This document shows positions 44,210 through 52,707 of a DNA stretch of 64,000 bases, piece by piece. Location: NCBI RefSeq assembly GCF_024171925.1, contig NZ_JAMTCO010000016.1, positions 62,001 to 126,000 of the forward strand, read 5' to 3'. How positions within the stretch are numbered: position 1 is the first letter of the stretch; each line of letters opens with the position of its first letter. Below the pieces are notes generated by a model. The model did not search any database, was not told the origin of the DNA, and saw only the letters and a program-made list of their open reading frames with translations. This DNA is from Actinokineospora diospyrosa (GTDB lineage Bacteria; Actinomycetota; Actinomycetes; Mycobacteriales; Pseudonocardiaceae). The position numbers were made by a program, and so were the translations under genes.

Positions 44210-45132
44210 TGGAACCTGTCGGTGCGTTGGTACCGCACCTCGCGCTTGGCGCGGGCTTTGCTGATCAGGCCGGAGCTGTGCAGCACGGATAGGTGGTAGG
44301 AGACCGTTGCGAGTGCCAGGCCGTGTCGTTTGGCCAGGTCTGAGGTGGTGCGGGGGGCTTCGAGGTCGCGCAGCAGGGTCGCGCGGGTCTGCCCCAGGAG
44401 TTTGGCCATCGCGGCGGGGTCGGTGTTGGGCGCGCTGAGCCCTTGGGGCGGGTAGTACAGGACGGAGTTCACTGCGTCCCCCAGCTGGATGTAGAACCTC
44501 GGCCACGTCAGGGCCACCGGTGTCACGGTCAGGTCGCTTGGCCGCCCTTCCTGGTGCCACGGGGTAGCGATCCGCAGCGCGCTGCCGTCCCAGGTGATGT
44601 CGCCGTGCAGGGAGGCCAAGAGCGCGCCGATGCCTTCCGTCGCCATGACGCGGGCCCTGGCGGTGATGTCGGCGTCGAGGCGTCCCTTCAAGCCGGGCCA
44701 ACTGTCGGCCATGGCGATGCTCCAGAACTTGCTCATGCCGTTCGCGAACCGTGAGGCGAGCGTGCCCGCCTCGGCTGCCGCGAGGACCTCCTTCGACGGT
44801 GCGGTCAGCAGCGCTACTTGGCTCGCAGCGTCTTCCGCCGTAGTCGCGGCTATCGCCTCTAGTTGAGTAGGCCAAACCTGTTCGGGTGGAACAAGAGGCG
44901 GGATCGGGGTCAAGAGGTCTGGTTTGTAGTCGGCGTTACTTGGCAGCGTGCTCGCGACTAATCGCACATCCGGGTCGCGCATCGCGAACCGAGCCGCGGC
45001 ACCGGGCCTGCCGAAGACGGGGTGCTGGTGCTCGTTGACCGTGAGGAACAGCCAGGCCATGGCTTCGGCCGCAGGGGACGTCGCGAGGCGAGTCTTGCTT
45101 AGCACCGCCGCGTCGAGGTGGGCTGTGATCAC
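44206..45132 (-). CDS. ArsR-type winged-helix regulator, middle of three tandem paralogues
   Basis: 308 aa, co-linear with both neighbours: start 'ITAHLDAAVLSKTRLATSP', 'ENVLYYPPQGL'-type segment before the wHTH ('LAKRHGLALATVSYHLSVLHSSGLIS'). Its GTG shares GTGA with the upstream copy and its own stop does the same with the downstream one. Near-identity to the 43280-44209 copy in the first 100 residues and the wHTH points to recent duplication. Target and ligand unknown. Confidence 0.82.
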   Translation of the reverse strand: MITAHLDAAVLSKTRLATSPAAEAMAWLFLTVNEHQHPVFGRPGAAARFAMRDPDVRLVASTLPSNADYKPDLLTPIPPLVPPEQVWPTQLEAIAATTAEDAASQVALLTAPSKEVLAAAEAGTLASRFANGMSKFWSIAMADSWPGLKGRLDADITARARVMATEGIGALLASLHGDITWDGSALRIATPWHQEGRPSDLTVTPVALTWPRFYIQLGDAVNSVLYYPPQGLSAPNTDPAAMAKLLGQTRATLLRDLEAPRTTSDLAKRHGLALATVSYHLSVLHSSGLISKARAKREVRYQRTDRFQ

Positions 45133-46061
45133 TGGAGGCGGTCGGTGCGCTGATAGAGGACGGTCCGCTTAGCGCGGGACTTGGTGACCAGGCCGGAGTT
45201 GTGCAGGACGGACAGGTGATACGACACCGTCCCGACCGCGAGTTGGTGGCGCTTGGACAAGTCTGTGGTGCTGCGCGGCACGTGGAGGTCCTGTAAGAGG
45301 GTCGCCCGCGTAGTTCCGATGAGGCGCGACATGGCACCTCTATCGCCGTCGGTGGGGATGCCGAGGCCTTGGGGCGGGTAGTAGAGGACAGAGCTGTCCG
45401 GTTCCTCTAGCTGCACGTAATAAGTGGGCCAGGTTAGGGCTACCGGACTGATGACTAAGTCCGTCGGCTCTGTCTCCCAGTGGTAGGTGCTCTTGGCGAT
45501 CTCGATGGCTTCCCCGGTCCAGCGGATCCGGGTGTGCAGGGAGCCGAGCACCTCACCTATGCCGCCGTTGGCCATCAGCTTCGACTTCGCGGTCATGTCG
45601 ATGTCGAGCCGCTCGCGCAGCCCGGACCAGCTCTCGGCCATCGCCGCGTCCCAGAACCGGGCGAGCCCCTGGGCCGCGCGGACCGAGAAGGTGCCGGACT
45701 CCGCGGCGCGCCTGGCGTCCGCGCTCGGCCGCCTGCTCGAGGCGACCTGGAAGGCGGCGACGTCCGCCTCGGTGGCGGCGACCATGTCGAGCTGCTCGGC
45801 CAGCGTCCGCTCGACCTGGGTGCGCGGGGGCGGTGGCGTCAGCAGGTCGGGCATGTAGCCCTTCCCCCTGGGCAGTGTGCTGGCGATCATCCGCACGTCG
45901 CGGTCGCGCAGGGCGAACCGGGCGGCCGGGCCGGGCGCGCCGAAGATCGGGTGGCGGCTCCCGTCGATCGTCCTGACCAACCAGGCCAACGCCTCCGCCG
46001 CGGGGGAGATCGCCAGCCGGACCCGGCTGAGCACCGGGGCGGTCAACCGAGCGGTGATCAC
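45129..46061 (-). CDS. ArsR-type winged-helix regulator, promoter-proximal paralogue
   Basis: 310 aa, same architecture as the next two genes but clearly diverged ('ITARLTAPVLSRVRLAISPAAE' start; wHTH 'LSKRHQLAVGTVSYHLSVLHNSGLVTKSR'). Likely the oldest member, from which the two closer copies arose. A TAACCT box 6 nt before the GTG indicates a leaderless transcript driving all three genes. No enzyme or transporter lies in the operon, so targets must be elsewhere. Confidence 0.82.
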   Translation of the reverse strand: MITARLTAPVLSRVRLAISPAAEALAWLVRTIDGSRHPIFGAPGPAARFALRDRDVRMIASTLPRGKGYMPDLLTPPPPRTQVERTLAEQLDMVAATEADVAAFQVASSRRPSADARRAAESGTFSVRAAQGLARFWDAAMAESWSGLRERLDIDMTAKSKLMANGGIGEVLGSLHTRIRWTGEAIEIAKSTYHWETEPTDLVISPVALTWPTYYVQLEEPDSSVLYYPPQGLGIPTDGDRGAMSRLIGTTRATLLQDLHVPRSTTDLSKRHQLAVGTVSYHLSVLHNSGLVTKSRAKRTVLYQRTDRLQ

Positions 46062-46067
46062 CGGACC

Positions 46068-46073
46068 AGGTTA
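46068..46073 (-). promoter_or_regulatory. -10 box TAACCT for the ArsR-like operon
   Basis: TAACCT on the minus strand ends 6 nt before GTG 46061; leaderless pattern. Confidence 0.5.
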
Positions 46074-46275
46074 GTGGTGCTTTCGAACGCCTTCGAAACG
46101 TTTCCGGTTACCCGCCGGTTCGCGGTGTGCTGTGCGCCTGGGGGGCGACGGCCGGGGCCCGGGGGGTGGTCCCGGCCGTCGGCACGTGTCGGTGGCCACA
46201 ATGGCGGCGCGGGCAGCGGCGTGGTCGACTAGAACACTGGTTGTTACTGGTCGGTTAACCTCGATCGGAGGTCGC

Positions 46276-47343
46276 ATGCGCTCCCCGAAGGACTTCTTCC
46301 GCCCGCTGGCCGTCGGTGCGCCCGAACCGGTGCGGGAGATCCCGTTCCGGCCGTCGCGCATGATCCACTTCTTCGACCCGGGCAACGAGAAGATGGCCGC
46401 CAAGGTCCCGGACCTGGTGGCCCGGGCCGATGTCCTGCTCGGCAACCTCGAGGACGCCATCCGCGCCGACCGCAAGGTCGCCGCCCGCGAGGGCCTGGTG
46501 CGCGTCGCCCGGGCGACCGACTTCGCCGGCACGCAGCTGTGGACCAGGGTCAACAGCCTCGACTCGCCGTGGGTGCTCGACGACCTGATCACCCTGGTCA
46601 CCGAGATCGGCGACAAGCTCGACGTGATCATGGTGCCCAAGGTGGAGAGCGCGGCCGACATCCACTACGTCGACCGGCTGCTGGCCCAGTTGGAGGCCCG
46701 CGCCGGGCTGACCAGGCCGATCCTGGTGCACGCGCTGCTGGAGACCGCCGCTGGCGTCGCCAACGTCGAGGACATCGCGACCGCCAGCCCGCGCATGCAG
46801 GGCATCTCGCTCGGTCCGGCCGACCTCGCCGCGAGCAGGCGGATGAAGACCACCCGCGTCGGCGGCGGCCACCCCGGCTACCTCGTGCGCACCGACCCGG
46901 TCGGCGACGACCTGACGGCCGGGCGCACCACCTACCAGCAGGACCTGTGGCACTACACCGTCGCGCGGATGGTCGACGCGTGCGCCGCGGCCGGGATCCT
47001 GCCGTACTACGGCCCCTTCGGTGACATCGCCGACGTCGTCGCCTGCGAGGACCAGTTCCGCAACGCCTTCCTGCTCGGCTGCGTCGGCGCGTGGAGCCTG
47101 CACCCCCGCCAGCTCGACATCGCCCGCCGGGTCTTCTCCCCGGACCCGGCCGAGGTCGCCTGGGCCCGCCGGGTCATCGCCGCCATGGGGGACGGCACCG
47201 GCGCGGTCATGCTCGACGGCAAGATGCAGGACGACGCCACCGTCAAGCAGTGCCGGGTGGTGGTCGAGCTGGCCGACGCGCTGGCCGCCCGCGACCCCGA
47301 ACTCGCCCGCGCCTACGCCGCCGAGGAGATCACCCGTGGCTAA
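46276..47343 (+). CDS. HpcH/HpaI aldolase/citrate lyase family protein (CoA-ester lyase)
   Basis: 355-aa TIM-barrel enzyme of the CitE/malyl-CoA lyase superfamily. 'LGNLEDAI' and 'ALLETAAGV' carry the acidic Mg2+-binding residues, and '[11 protein letters not shown]' and the C-terminal '[14 protein letters not shown]' are family motifs. Length (355 aa) fits malyl/citramalyl-CoA lyase types better than short CitE. ATG with GGAGG 5-9 nt upstream. Overlaps the second lyase gene by 8 nt; the two may form a hetero-oligomer or act in sequence on C4-C5 CoA esters (inference). Confidence 0.85.
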   Translation: MRSPKDFFRPLAVGAPEPVREIPFRPSRMIHFFDPGNEKMAAKVPDLVARADVLLGNLEDAIRADRKVAAREGLVRVARATDFAGTQLWTRVNSLDSPWVLDDLITLVTEIGDKLDVIMVPKVESAADIHYVDRLLAQLEARAGLTRPILVHALLETAAGVANVEDIATASPRMQGISLGPADLAASRRMKTTRVGGGHPGYLVRTDPVGDDLTAGRTTYQQDLWHYTVARMVDACAAAGILPYYGPFGDIADVVACEDQFRNAFLLGCVGAWSLHPRQLDIARRVFSPDPAEVAWARRVIAAMGDGTGAVMLDGKMQDDATVKQCRVVVELADALAARDPELARAYAAEEITRG

Positions 47344-48175
47344 CCCCCGCCGCTCGGTCCTGTACATGCCCGGCGCCAACGAGCGCGCCCTGGAGAAGGC
47401 CCGCGGGCTCGACGCGGACGCGCTGATCCTGGACCTGGAGGACTCGGTCTCCCCGGACGCCAAGGCCGCCGCCCGGGATCTCGTGTGCGCCGCTGCGGGC
47501 TCTTACGGCAACCGCGAGGTGACGATCCGGGTCAACGGCCTGGACACCGAGTGGTTCGCCGACGACGTCCGCGCCGCTGCCGCCGCCGCGCCGGACGCGA
47601 TCGTCGTGCCCAAGGTCAACTCGGTCGCGGACGTCCACCGAATCCTCGACGCGGTCCCCGGGGACGTCCCGATCTGGGCGATGGTCGAGTCCCCCGTGGC
47701 CATGTTGCACGCCTACGAGATCGCGTCCGCGTCGCCCCGGTTGGCCGTGCTTGTGTTGGGCACCAACGACTTGGCGAAGGAACTGCACGCCGAACACGTC
47801 CCCGGCCGCGCCCCACTGCTGACGTCGCTGTCCCTCGCCCTCCTCGGCGCACGGGCCGCAGGCAAAGCCATCCTCGACGGTGTCTACAACGACGTGAAGG
47901 ACCTGGACGGCTTCGCCGCCGAATGCACCCAAGGCCGCCAACTCGGCTTCGACGGCAAGACGCTGATCCACCCGAGCCAACTGGCCCCGTGCAACGAGAT
48001 CTTCGCCCCGTCCGAGGCCGAGATCGCCCACGCGGAGAAGGTCATCGCCGCCTTCCACCAAGCCCAATCCGAAGGCAAGGGCGTAGCCACCGTCGACGGC
48101 AAGATGATCGAAAACCTCCACGTCGCCAACGCCGAACGCATCCTCTCCGTCGCGGCGGCGATCAACGCCGGCTAG
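47336..48175 (+). CDS. CitE-like CoA-ester lyase
   Basis: 279-aa citrate lyase beta subunit-like enzyme, the short form of the family. '[33 protein letters not shown]' contains the substrate Arg and Mg2+-binding Glu/Asp, with '[15 protein letters not shown]', 'GTNDLAKEL' and 'LIHPSQL' all present. Without citrate lyase alpha/gamma subunits nearby, a role as a (S)-citramalyl-, malyl- or beta-methylmalyl-CoA lyase is more likely. GTG start inside the upstream gene. The TAG stop is part of the -10 box of the next gene. Confidence 0.87.
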   Translation: MANPRRSVLYMPGANERALEKARGLDADALILDLEDSVSPDAKAAARDLVCAAAGSYGNREVTIRVNGLDTEWFADDVRAAAAAAPDAIVVPKVNSVADVHRILDAVPGDVPIWAMVESPVAMLHAYEIASASPRLAVLVLGTNDLAKELHAEHVPGRAPLLTSLSLALLGARAAGKAILDGVYNDVKDLDGFAAECTQGRQLGFDGKTLIHPSQLAPCNEIFAPSEAEIAHAEKVIAAFHQAQSEGKGVATVDGKMIENLHVANAERILSVAAAINAG

Positions 48176-48178
48176 AGT
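48173..48178 (+). promoter_or_regulatory. -10 box TAGAGT for the ATPase gene
   Basis: TAGAGT starts on the TAG stop of the CitE-like gene and ends 7 nt before GTG 48186, a leaderless arrangement. Confidence 0.45.
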
Positions 48179-48185
48179 TCGCCCT

Positions 48186-49285
48186 GTGTCCGCCGACGCT
48201 GTGCGTGAGATCGAGGTTGAAGGCTTCACCTCGATCTCGCAGGCGACCGTCCGCCTGGGCGCGGTCAACGTGTTCATCGGCGCCAACGGCGCGGGCAAGA
48301 GCAATCTCTCCAGGTCTTCGAACTCCTGGGAAAGATTGTCGAGGGCGATCTGGGCCTGCACGTCGGACTGAACGGCGGCGCGTCGGCATTGCTGAATCGA
48401 CTCGCGCCCGCGCGGCAGATAAGGCTGGCGATTCGGGGCGATGGGTACAGCTATGAGGCGGCCTTGTTGCCTGCGGCGAATGACGAGCTGGTATTCGGCT
48501 CGGAGATCGCTGGTCTGCCCGACGAGTCGATCGCGTTTGAACGAGGAGGGCGAGAGAGCAGGTTTGCATCGCTGTCCGAACGCGGTTCTCATGTCGAATG
48601 GGTGAACAAGGTAGCAACGCTGCTTCGCGGCTGTCGGGTCTTTCACTTCCACGACACGAGTCGAAACTCCCCGGTCAAGCAGTTCTCACCCGCTGCTGAC
48701 AACATAACTCTGCGGGCGGATGCCGAGAACCTGGCGGCCGTGCTACTGGCCATGCGTGACTCCGATGACGATTCCGCCTATCGGCGTATCGTGGCTGTTG
48801 TTCGACAGGTGGCGCCCTTCTTCCGGGACTTCGTCCTCCAGTCGGAGGGTGACGATCGAGTGCGGCTGAGGTGGCGGCAAGAGGGCTCCGATGTGGTGTT
48901 CTCCGCCAACCAGATGTCCGATGGCACCCTCCGCTTCGTCTGCCTGGCGACATTGCTGCTGCAGCCTGACTTGCCGAATGTGGTCGTCCTCGATGAGCCG
49001 GAACTGGGGCTGCACCCGTTCGCGATCGTGCAACTCGCGGCGCTCCTGAGACAAGCAGGCGCCCGTGCTCAAGTACTGCTCGCCACCCAGTCGGTCACTC
49101 TGATGAACCAGTTCGAACTGCGGGACATCATCGTTGTTGAGCGCGCCGGTGGCGGCTCGACGTTCTCTCGGCCAGACGCCGAGCACTTGGCCGCTTGGTT
49201 GGAGGAATACTCCTTGGGGGAACTCTGGGAGAAGAACGTGCTCGGCGGCAGGCCAGGTTCCGCCGGGAGCAGCCCGTATGTCTGA
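48186..49285 (+). pseudogene. AAA (OLD/RecF-like) ATPase, frameshifted
   Basis: Reads as two frames. The first (48186-48371) starts 'SADAVREIEVEGFTSIS' and contains Walker A 'GANGAGKSNL'. The sense then continues one frame over, through 48389, to Walker B 'VVLDEPELGLHP', an H-loop-like 'ATQS' and the stop at 49285. Between 48304 and 48312 the expected N-L-L-Q reading needs one more C, so a single-base deletion breaks the gene just after the P-loop. Restored length is about 366 aa, normal for AAA_21/DUF2813-type ATPases. The ATG of the DUF4276 gene overlaps its end by 8 nt. Either a true pseudogene or an assembly error. Confidence 0.8.
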
Positions 49286-49942
49286 CCGTCTCCGCCGCCT
49301 GCATCTGCTTGTGGAGGGGTACACCGAGGAAGCGGCGGTAACGGAGGTTCTGAAGCCACACCTCGAGCAGGCTGGGTGGGCGGTCACCTTCTCGATCATC
49401 GCCACCCGCCGGGTCGTCAGCGGCCCGTCGAACCGGGGCGGAGTGGCGACATGGGCCAAGTTGAAGCGGGAGATCCGACTCCTGTTGGGGACTCGAGCCT
49501 CGAAGTCTTGACGACCCTCATCGACTACTACGGTCTGCCAGAGGACTGCCCCGGCGTGGCCGACTTGCCGTCGCGGGACCCGTACGAGCGGGTCGCACAC
49601 GTTGAGGCGGCGCTGGCGCGGGAGGTCGGTGACGGTCGCTTCCGGCCGAATCTCGTCTTGCACGAGTTCGAGGCCTGGGTGTTCGCGGCCGCCGACAGCC
49701 TGGGCAGGCTGCGCAATGATCAAACTCTGGCTGACCGGCTGACCGAGGACACCCGTCGCGCGGGTGGGCCCGAACTGGTCAATGACGGTCTCTCCACGGC
49801 ACCGTCGAAACGTCTGCTGGCCTACTGCCGCGACTACATGAAGACGGTCGAGGGGCCGCTGGCCGTCGCTGAGCTCGGCGTGGATGGTCTGCGCGCTCAG
49901 TGTCCGCACGTGCACGACTGGTTGCTTGGGCTCGATGCCTGA
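49278..49942 (+). pseudogene. DUF4276 (TOPRIM-like) family protein, frameshifted
   Basis: It starts 'MSDRLRRLHLLVEGYTEEAAV', the EGxTE motif of TOPRIM-like DUF4276 proteins, and ends in the 'CPHVHDWL' region. The frame breaks at a GGGG run (49487-49490): continuity of 'REIRLLL' with 'DSSLEVLTTLIDYYGLP' needs one extra G, so this too is a one-base deletion. Restored length is about 221 aa, as expected. DUF4276 genes usually follow an AAA ATPase gene, as here, and such pairs are found in defence islands; the nuclease role is inference. Confidence 0.8.
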
Positions 49943-50000
49943 GGGCGAATGTTCAGTGAACTGGGCTCGGGGTGCGGTGCCCGCCTGCCAGAGTGCGGGC

Positions 50001-50309
50001 ATGAGCGAGGTGCCTGCCGGGAGCGGTGAGTGGTGGGTTGTGGTCGAGCGGGTTGGGGAGCCCGGGGACATCGTCGAGGTGCATGAGGCGGGTGAGTTGG
50101 CCGCTGCGCGGGAGTTGGCTTGGGCGGTGGCGCGTGAGTTCAAGCCGAGGGTGTTGCGCCGGGTGCAGCGGCGGCTGGTGTTTCGGCAGCCGGAGGGCGG
50201 GTACCTCGTGCGGGTGGATGGCGTCACCGGGGACGACTTCTTCCGGGTGTTCGTCCTCGAGTTGGCGGCTCGGTTCGACGGTAAAGGCAGTGAGGTGACC
50301 GGGGCGTGA
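50001..50309 (+). CDS. Small hypothetical protein
   Basis: 102-aa protein with a predicted beta-rich N-terminal half ('GEWWVVVERVGEPGDIVEVHEAGEL') and an amphipathic helix ending 'FRVFVLELAARFDG'. No motif known to me. The base composition and third-position GC fit the host. It follows the DUF4276 gene by 58 nt; a CAGAGT box 6 nt before the ATG hints at its own leaderless promoter. Confidence 0.6.
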   Translation: MSEVPAGSGEWWVVVERVGEPGDIVEVHEAGELAAARELAWAVAREFKPRVLRRVQRRLVFRQPEGGYLVRVDGVTGDDFFRVFVLELAARFDGKGSEVTGA

Positions 50310-50433
50310 TGTTCACGCTCCGAACATGTCGCAGGTCGCAGGCGTTACGAAACGCTGAAGGTTGCCGTGACATAACGCACAGATCACGGCTGAGACTTGC
50401 TCGTGACCATGGGGCTGGGGTGCCCTAGACGGC

Positions 50434-50619
50434 ATGGGTAGACACAGCCTTCCTTCAGAGTCGCGTGGCGTGCTGAGCTTCTTCGGCGGGCGCGGCAGGC
50501 AGCGGGATGACCTGTTCGACCGCAGCTTCCGCTCCTGCACCGACTGCGGAGCCGACGTCTACGTCCTCGCCGAGGACTGCAAGGACTGCGGAACGGCCTT
50601 GGAGCTGCGCGCAGGCTGA
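50434..50619 (+). CDS. Small zinc-ribbon protein
   Basis: 61 aa. Two CxxC knuckles, 'CTDCGAD' and 'CKDCGTALE', 15 residues apart, form a probable zinc ribbon after a basic N-terminus (RHSLPSESRGVLSFFGG). Such tiny proteins may bind nucleic acid or a larger protein. A strong hairpin lies 21 nt after the stop. No typical ribosome-binding site is visible, so the start is uncertain. Confidence 0.6.
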   Translation: MGRHSLPSESRGVLSFFGGRGRQRDDLFDRSFRSCTDCGADVYVLAEDCKDCGTALELRAG

Positions 50620-50640
50620 ACGACCCCAGAAGACCACCAA

Positions 50641-50670
50641 CGGCCCGGGCATCGCCAGATGTCCGGGCCG
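50641..50670 (+). terminator. Hairpin before the acyl-CoA dehydrogenase gene
   Basis: 13-bp stem (50641-50653 with 50658-50670, one G-T pair) and a 4-nt loop; no T-run. Separates the small zinc-ribbon gene from the dehydrogenase. Confidence 0.55.
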
Positions 50671-50759
50671 TCGCACGTGGTGTGGCGCACTTCGGTGGCG
50701 CGAACGGGCGTTAACCGCGACATACTGGCCGGTAACAACCCCGGGACAAGGGAGCTCGC

Positions 50760-51953
50760 ATGGCCCGCCTCGCGCAGACCGCCGGACTGACCGACATCCA
50801 GCGGGAGATCCTGGCCACGGTCAAGGCCTTCGTGGACAAGGAGATCATCCCGCACGCGCAGGCCCTGGAGCACGCCGACGCCTACCCGGCCGACATCGTC
50901 GCCGGGATGCGCGAGATGGGCCTGTTCGGCCTGACCATCCCAGAGGAGTACGGCGGCCTCGGCGAGTCGCTGCTGACCTACGCGCTGGTCGTGGAGCAGA
51001 TCGCCCGCGGCTGGATGAGCGTGTCCGGCGTGATCAACACCCACTTCATCGTCGCGCACATGGTCAAGCAGCACGGCACCGACGCGCAGAAGCGGCACTA
51101 CCTGCCCAAGATGGCCACCGGCGAGATCCGCGGCTCCTTCTCCATGTCCGAGCCCGACCTCGGGTCCGACGTCGCTGCGATCAAGACCAGGGCCAAGCGC
51201 GACGGGGACACCTACACCGTCGATGGCGCCAAGATGTGGCTCACCAACGGCGGTAGCTCCAACCTCATCGCCCTGCTGGTCCGCACCGACGAGGGGGCCG
51301 AGAAGCCGCACCAGAACCTGACCGCGTTCCTGGTCGACAAGCCGGAGGGCTTCGGCGAGGTCGCGCCCGGCCTGACCATCCCCGGCAAGATCGAGAAGAT
51401 GGGCTACAAGGGCGTCGACACCACCGAGGCGGTGTTCGACGGCTACCGGATCGGCGCGGACAAGGTCCTCGGCGAGGTGCCGGGCAAGGGGTTCGCGCAC
51501 ATGATGGACGGCGTCGAGGTCGGTCGGGTCAACGTGGCGGCGCGGGCCTGCGGCATCGCGATCCGGGCGTTCGAGCTCGCCGTCGACTACGCCCAGCAGC
51601 GGCGCACCTTCGGCAAGGCCATCGCCGAGCACCAGGCGATCGCCTTCAAGCTCGCCGAGATGGCCACCAAGGTCGAGGCCGCGCACCTGATGATGGTCAA
51701 CGCCGCGCGGCTCAAGGACTCCGGGCAGCGCAACGACGTCGAGGCGGGCATGGCGAAGCTGCTGGCCAGCGAGTACTGCGCCGAGGTGACCCAGGAGTCG
51801 TTCCGCATCCACGGCGGCTACGGCTACTCCAAGGAGTACGAGATCGAGCGGCTGATGCGCGAGGCGCCGTTCCTGCTGATCGGCGAGGGCACCAGCGAGA
51901 TCCAGAAGACGATCATCTCGCGCGGCCTGCTGCGGGAGTATCGAGCGCGCTGA
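50760..51953 (+). CDS. Acyl-CoA dehydrogenase
   Basis: 397-aa FAD-dependent dehydrogenase introducing an alpha-beta double bond into an acyl-CoA. 'IPEEYGGLG' (N-terminal domain), 'FSMSEPDLGSDVAAIKTRA' (FAD-binding middle domain), 'FGKAIAEHQAIAFKLAEMAT' and the catalytic-Glu region 'IGEGTSEIQKTIISRGLL' are present. ATG with GGGAG 6-10 nt upstream. Together with the two CitE-like lyases 2.6 kb upstream it may serve a dicarboxyl-CoA route such as ethylmalonyl-CoA or itaconyl-CoA metabolism, but diagnostic genes (ccr, meaA) are absent. Confidence 0.9.
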   Translation: MARLAQTAGLTDIQREILATVKAFVDKEIIPHAQALEHADAYPADIVAGMREMGLFGLTIPEEYGGLGESLLTYALVVEQIARGWMSVSGVINTHFIVAHMVKQHGTDAQKRHYLPKMATGEIRGSFSMSEPDLGSDVAAIKTRAKRDGDTYTVDGAKMWLTNGGSSNLIALLVRTDEGAEKPHQNLTAFLVDKPEGFGEVAPGLTIPGKIEKMGYKGVDTTEAVFDGYRIGADKVLGEVPGKGFAHMMDGVEVGRVNVAARACGIAIRAFELAVDYAQQRRTFGKAIAEHQAIAFKLAEMATKVEAAHLMMVNAARLKDSGQRNDVEAGMAKLLASEYCAEVTQESFRIHGGYGYSKEYEIERLMREAPFLLIGEGTSEIQKTIISRGLLREYRAR

Positions 51954-52025
51954 GCGAGCCCGGGTTCCGCCCGAAGCGGACGAGTCGGATTAGCACGGCA
52001 GGGGACTGGTTGGCAGGATGGTGCA

Positions 52026-52553
52026 ATGACCGGTGCGTTCTCCGGCCCTGGACGAACGAACCAGGGTCTGCCCAAGGTCCCGACTCCGCCGAGTGGCTGG
52101 CCGATCGGGTCCTACGACACCTACCAAGAAGCCCACCGCGCGGTGGAGCACCTGGCCACGAGTGAGTTCCCCGTCGAGGAGGTGACCATCGTCGGGGTGG
52201 ACCTGATGCTCGTCGAGCGCGTCATCGGGAAGCTGAGCTGGCCCAAGGTGCTGGGCACCGGCGCGCTCTCCGGCGCCTGGTTCGGCCTGTTCGTCGGGCT
52301 GCTGCTCGGCCTGTTCAACCAGCAGGAGGCCTCCTTCGGCCCGATCCTGGTCGGTCTCGGCATCGGCGTGGTCTTCGGCGTCGTGTTCGCCGCAGCCGGG
52401 TACGCCAGCACCCGCGGCCGCGGTCGGGAGATCGCCTCGGCCACCCAGTTGGTCGCCGGGCGCTACGACGTGCTCGCCCAGCCGCGCAACGCCGAACGCG
52501 GCCGCGACCTGCTGGCGAAGCTGTCGATGCGACCGAACGGCGGCGTGGGTTAG
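52026..52553 (+). CDS. General stress protein 17M-like (YflT_N) membrane protein
   Basis: 175 aa. The N-terminal 'SYDTYQEAHRAVEHLATSEFPVEEVTIVG' domain is the 17M/YflT-type segment, followed by two glycine-rich membrane helices (about 76-97 and 103-126). Actinobacterial relatives sit next to the mycobacterial lpqY-sugABC locus (Rv1234 region, by memory), as this one does. Function unknown; possibly stress-linked. CAGGAT 6 nt before the ATG may be a leaderless -10. Confidence 0.85.
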   Translation: MTGAFSGPGRTNQGLPKVPTPPSGWPIGSYDTYQEAHRAVEHLATSEFPVEEVTIVGVDLMLVERVIGKLSWPKVLGTGALSGAWFGLFVGLLLGLFNQQEASFGPILVGLGIGVVFGVVFAAAGYASTRGRGREIASATQLVAGRYDVLAQPRNAERGRDLLAKLSMRPNGGVG

Positions 52554-52612
52554 GCCGTTCGCGCGTCGAATTGCGGGCCGTGATCACCGGACTTAGTTTC
52601 AGGTGACCCGGT

Positions 52613-52634
52613 CGCGGGTACCGAGCTACCCGCG
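52613..52634. promoter_or_regulatory. Inverted repeat upstream of the sugar transporter operon
   Basis: CGCGGGTA-n6-TACCCGCG, perfect 8-bp arms, lies 74 nt before the ATG of the sugar-binding protein gene. It could be an operator for a LacI/GntR-type regulator or a terminator of the 17M-like gene. Confidence 0.4.
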
Positions 52635-52707
52635 TGACGGCGCGCGTCGAGGTGCCAGCTCAGCGGTTCGACCTCCTCGGTGTGCCCCGTCGGAAGGAGG
52701 TCGGACG

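Noticed and set aside
48304..49491. Programmed -1 frameshifting to join the two halves of the ATPase and DUF4276 genes
   Set aside because: Neither junction has an X-XXY-YYZ slippery site or a downstream pseudoknot I can see; simple one-base deletions explain both better.
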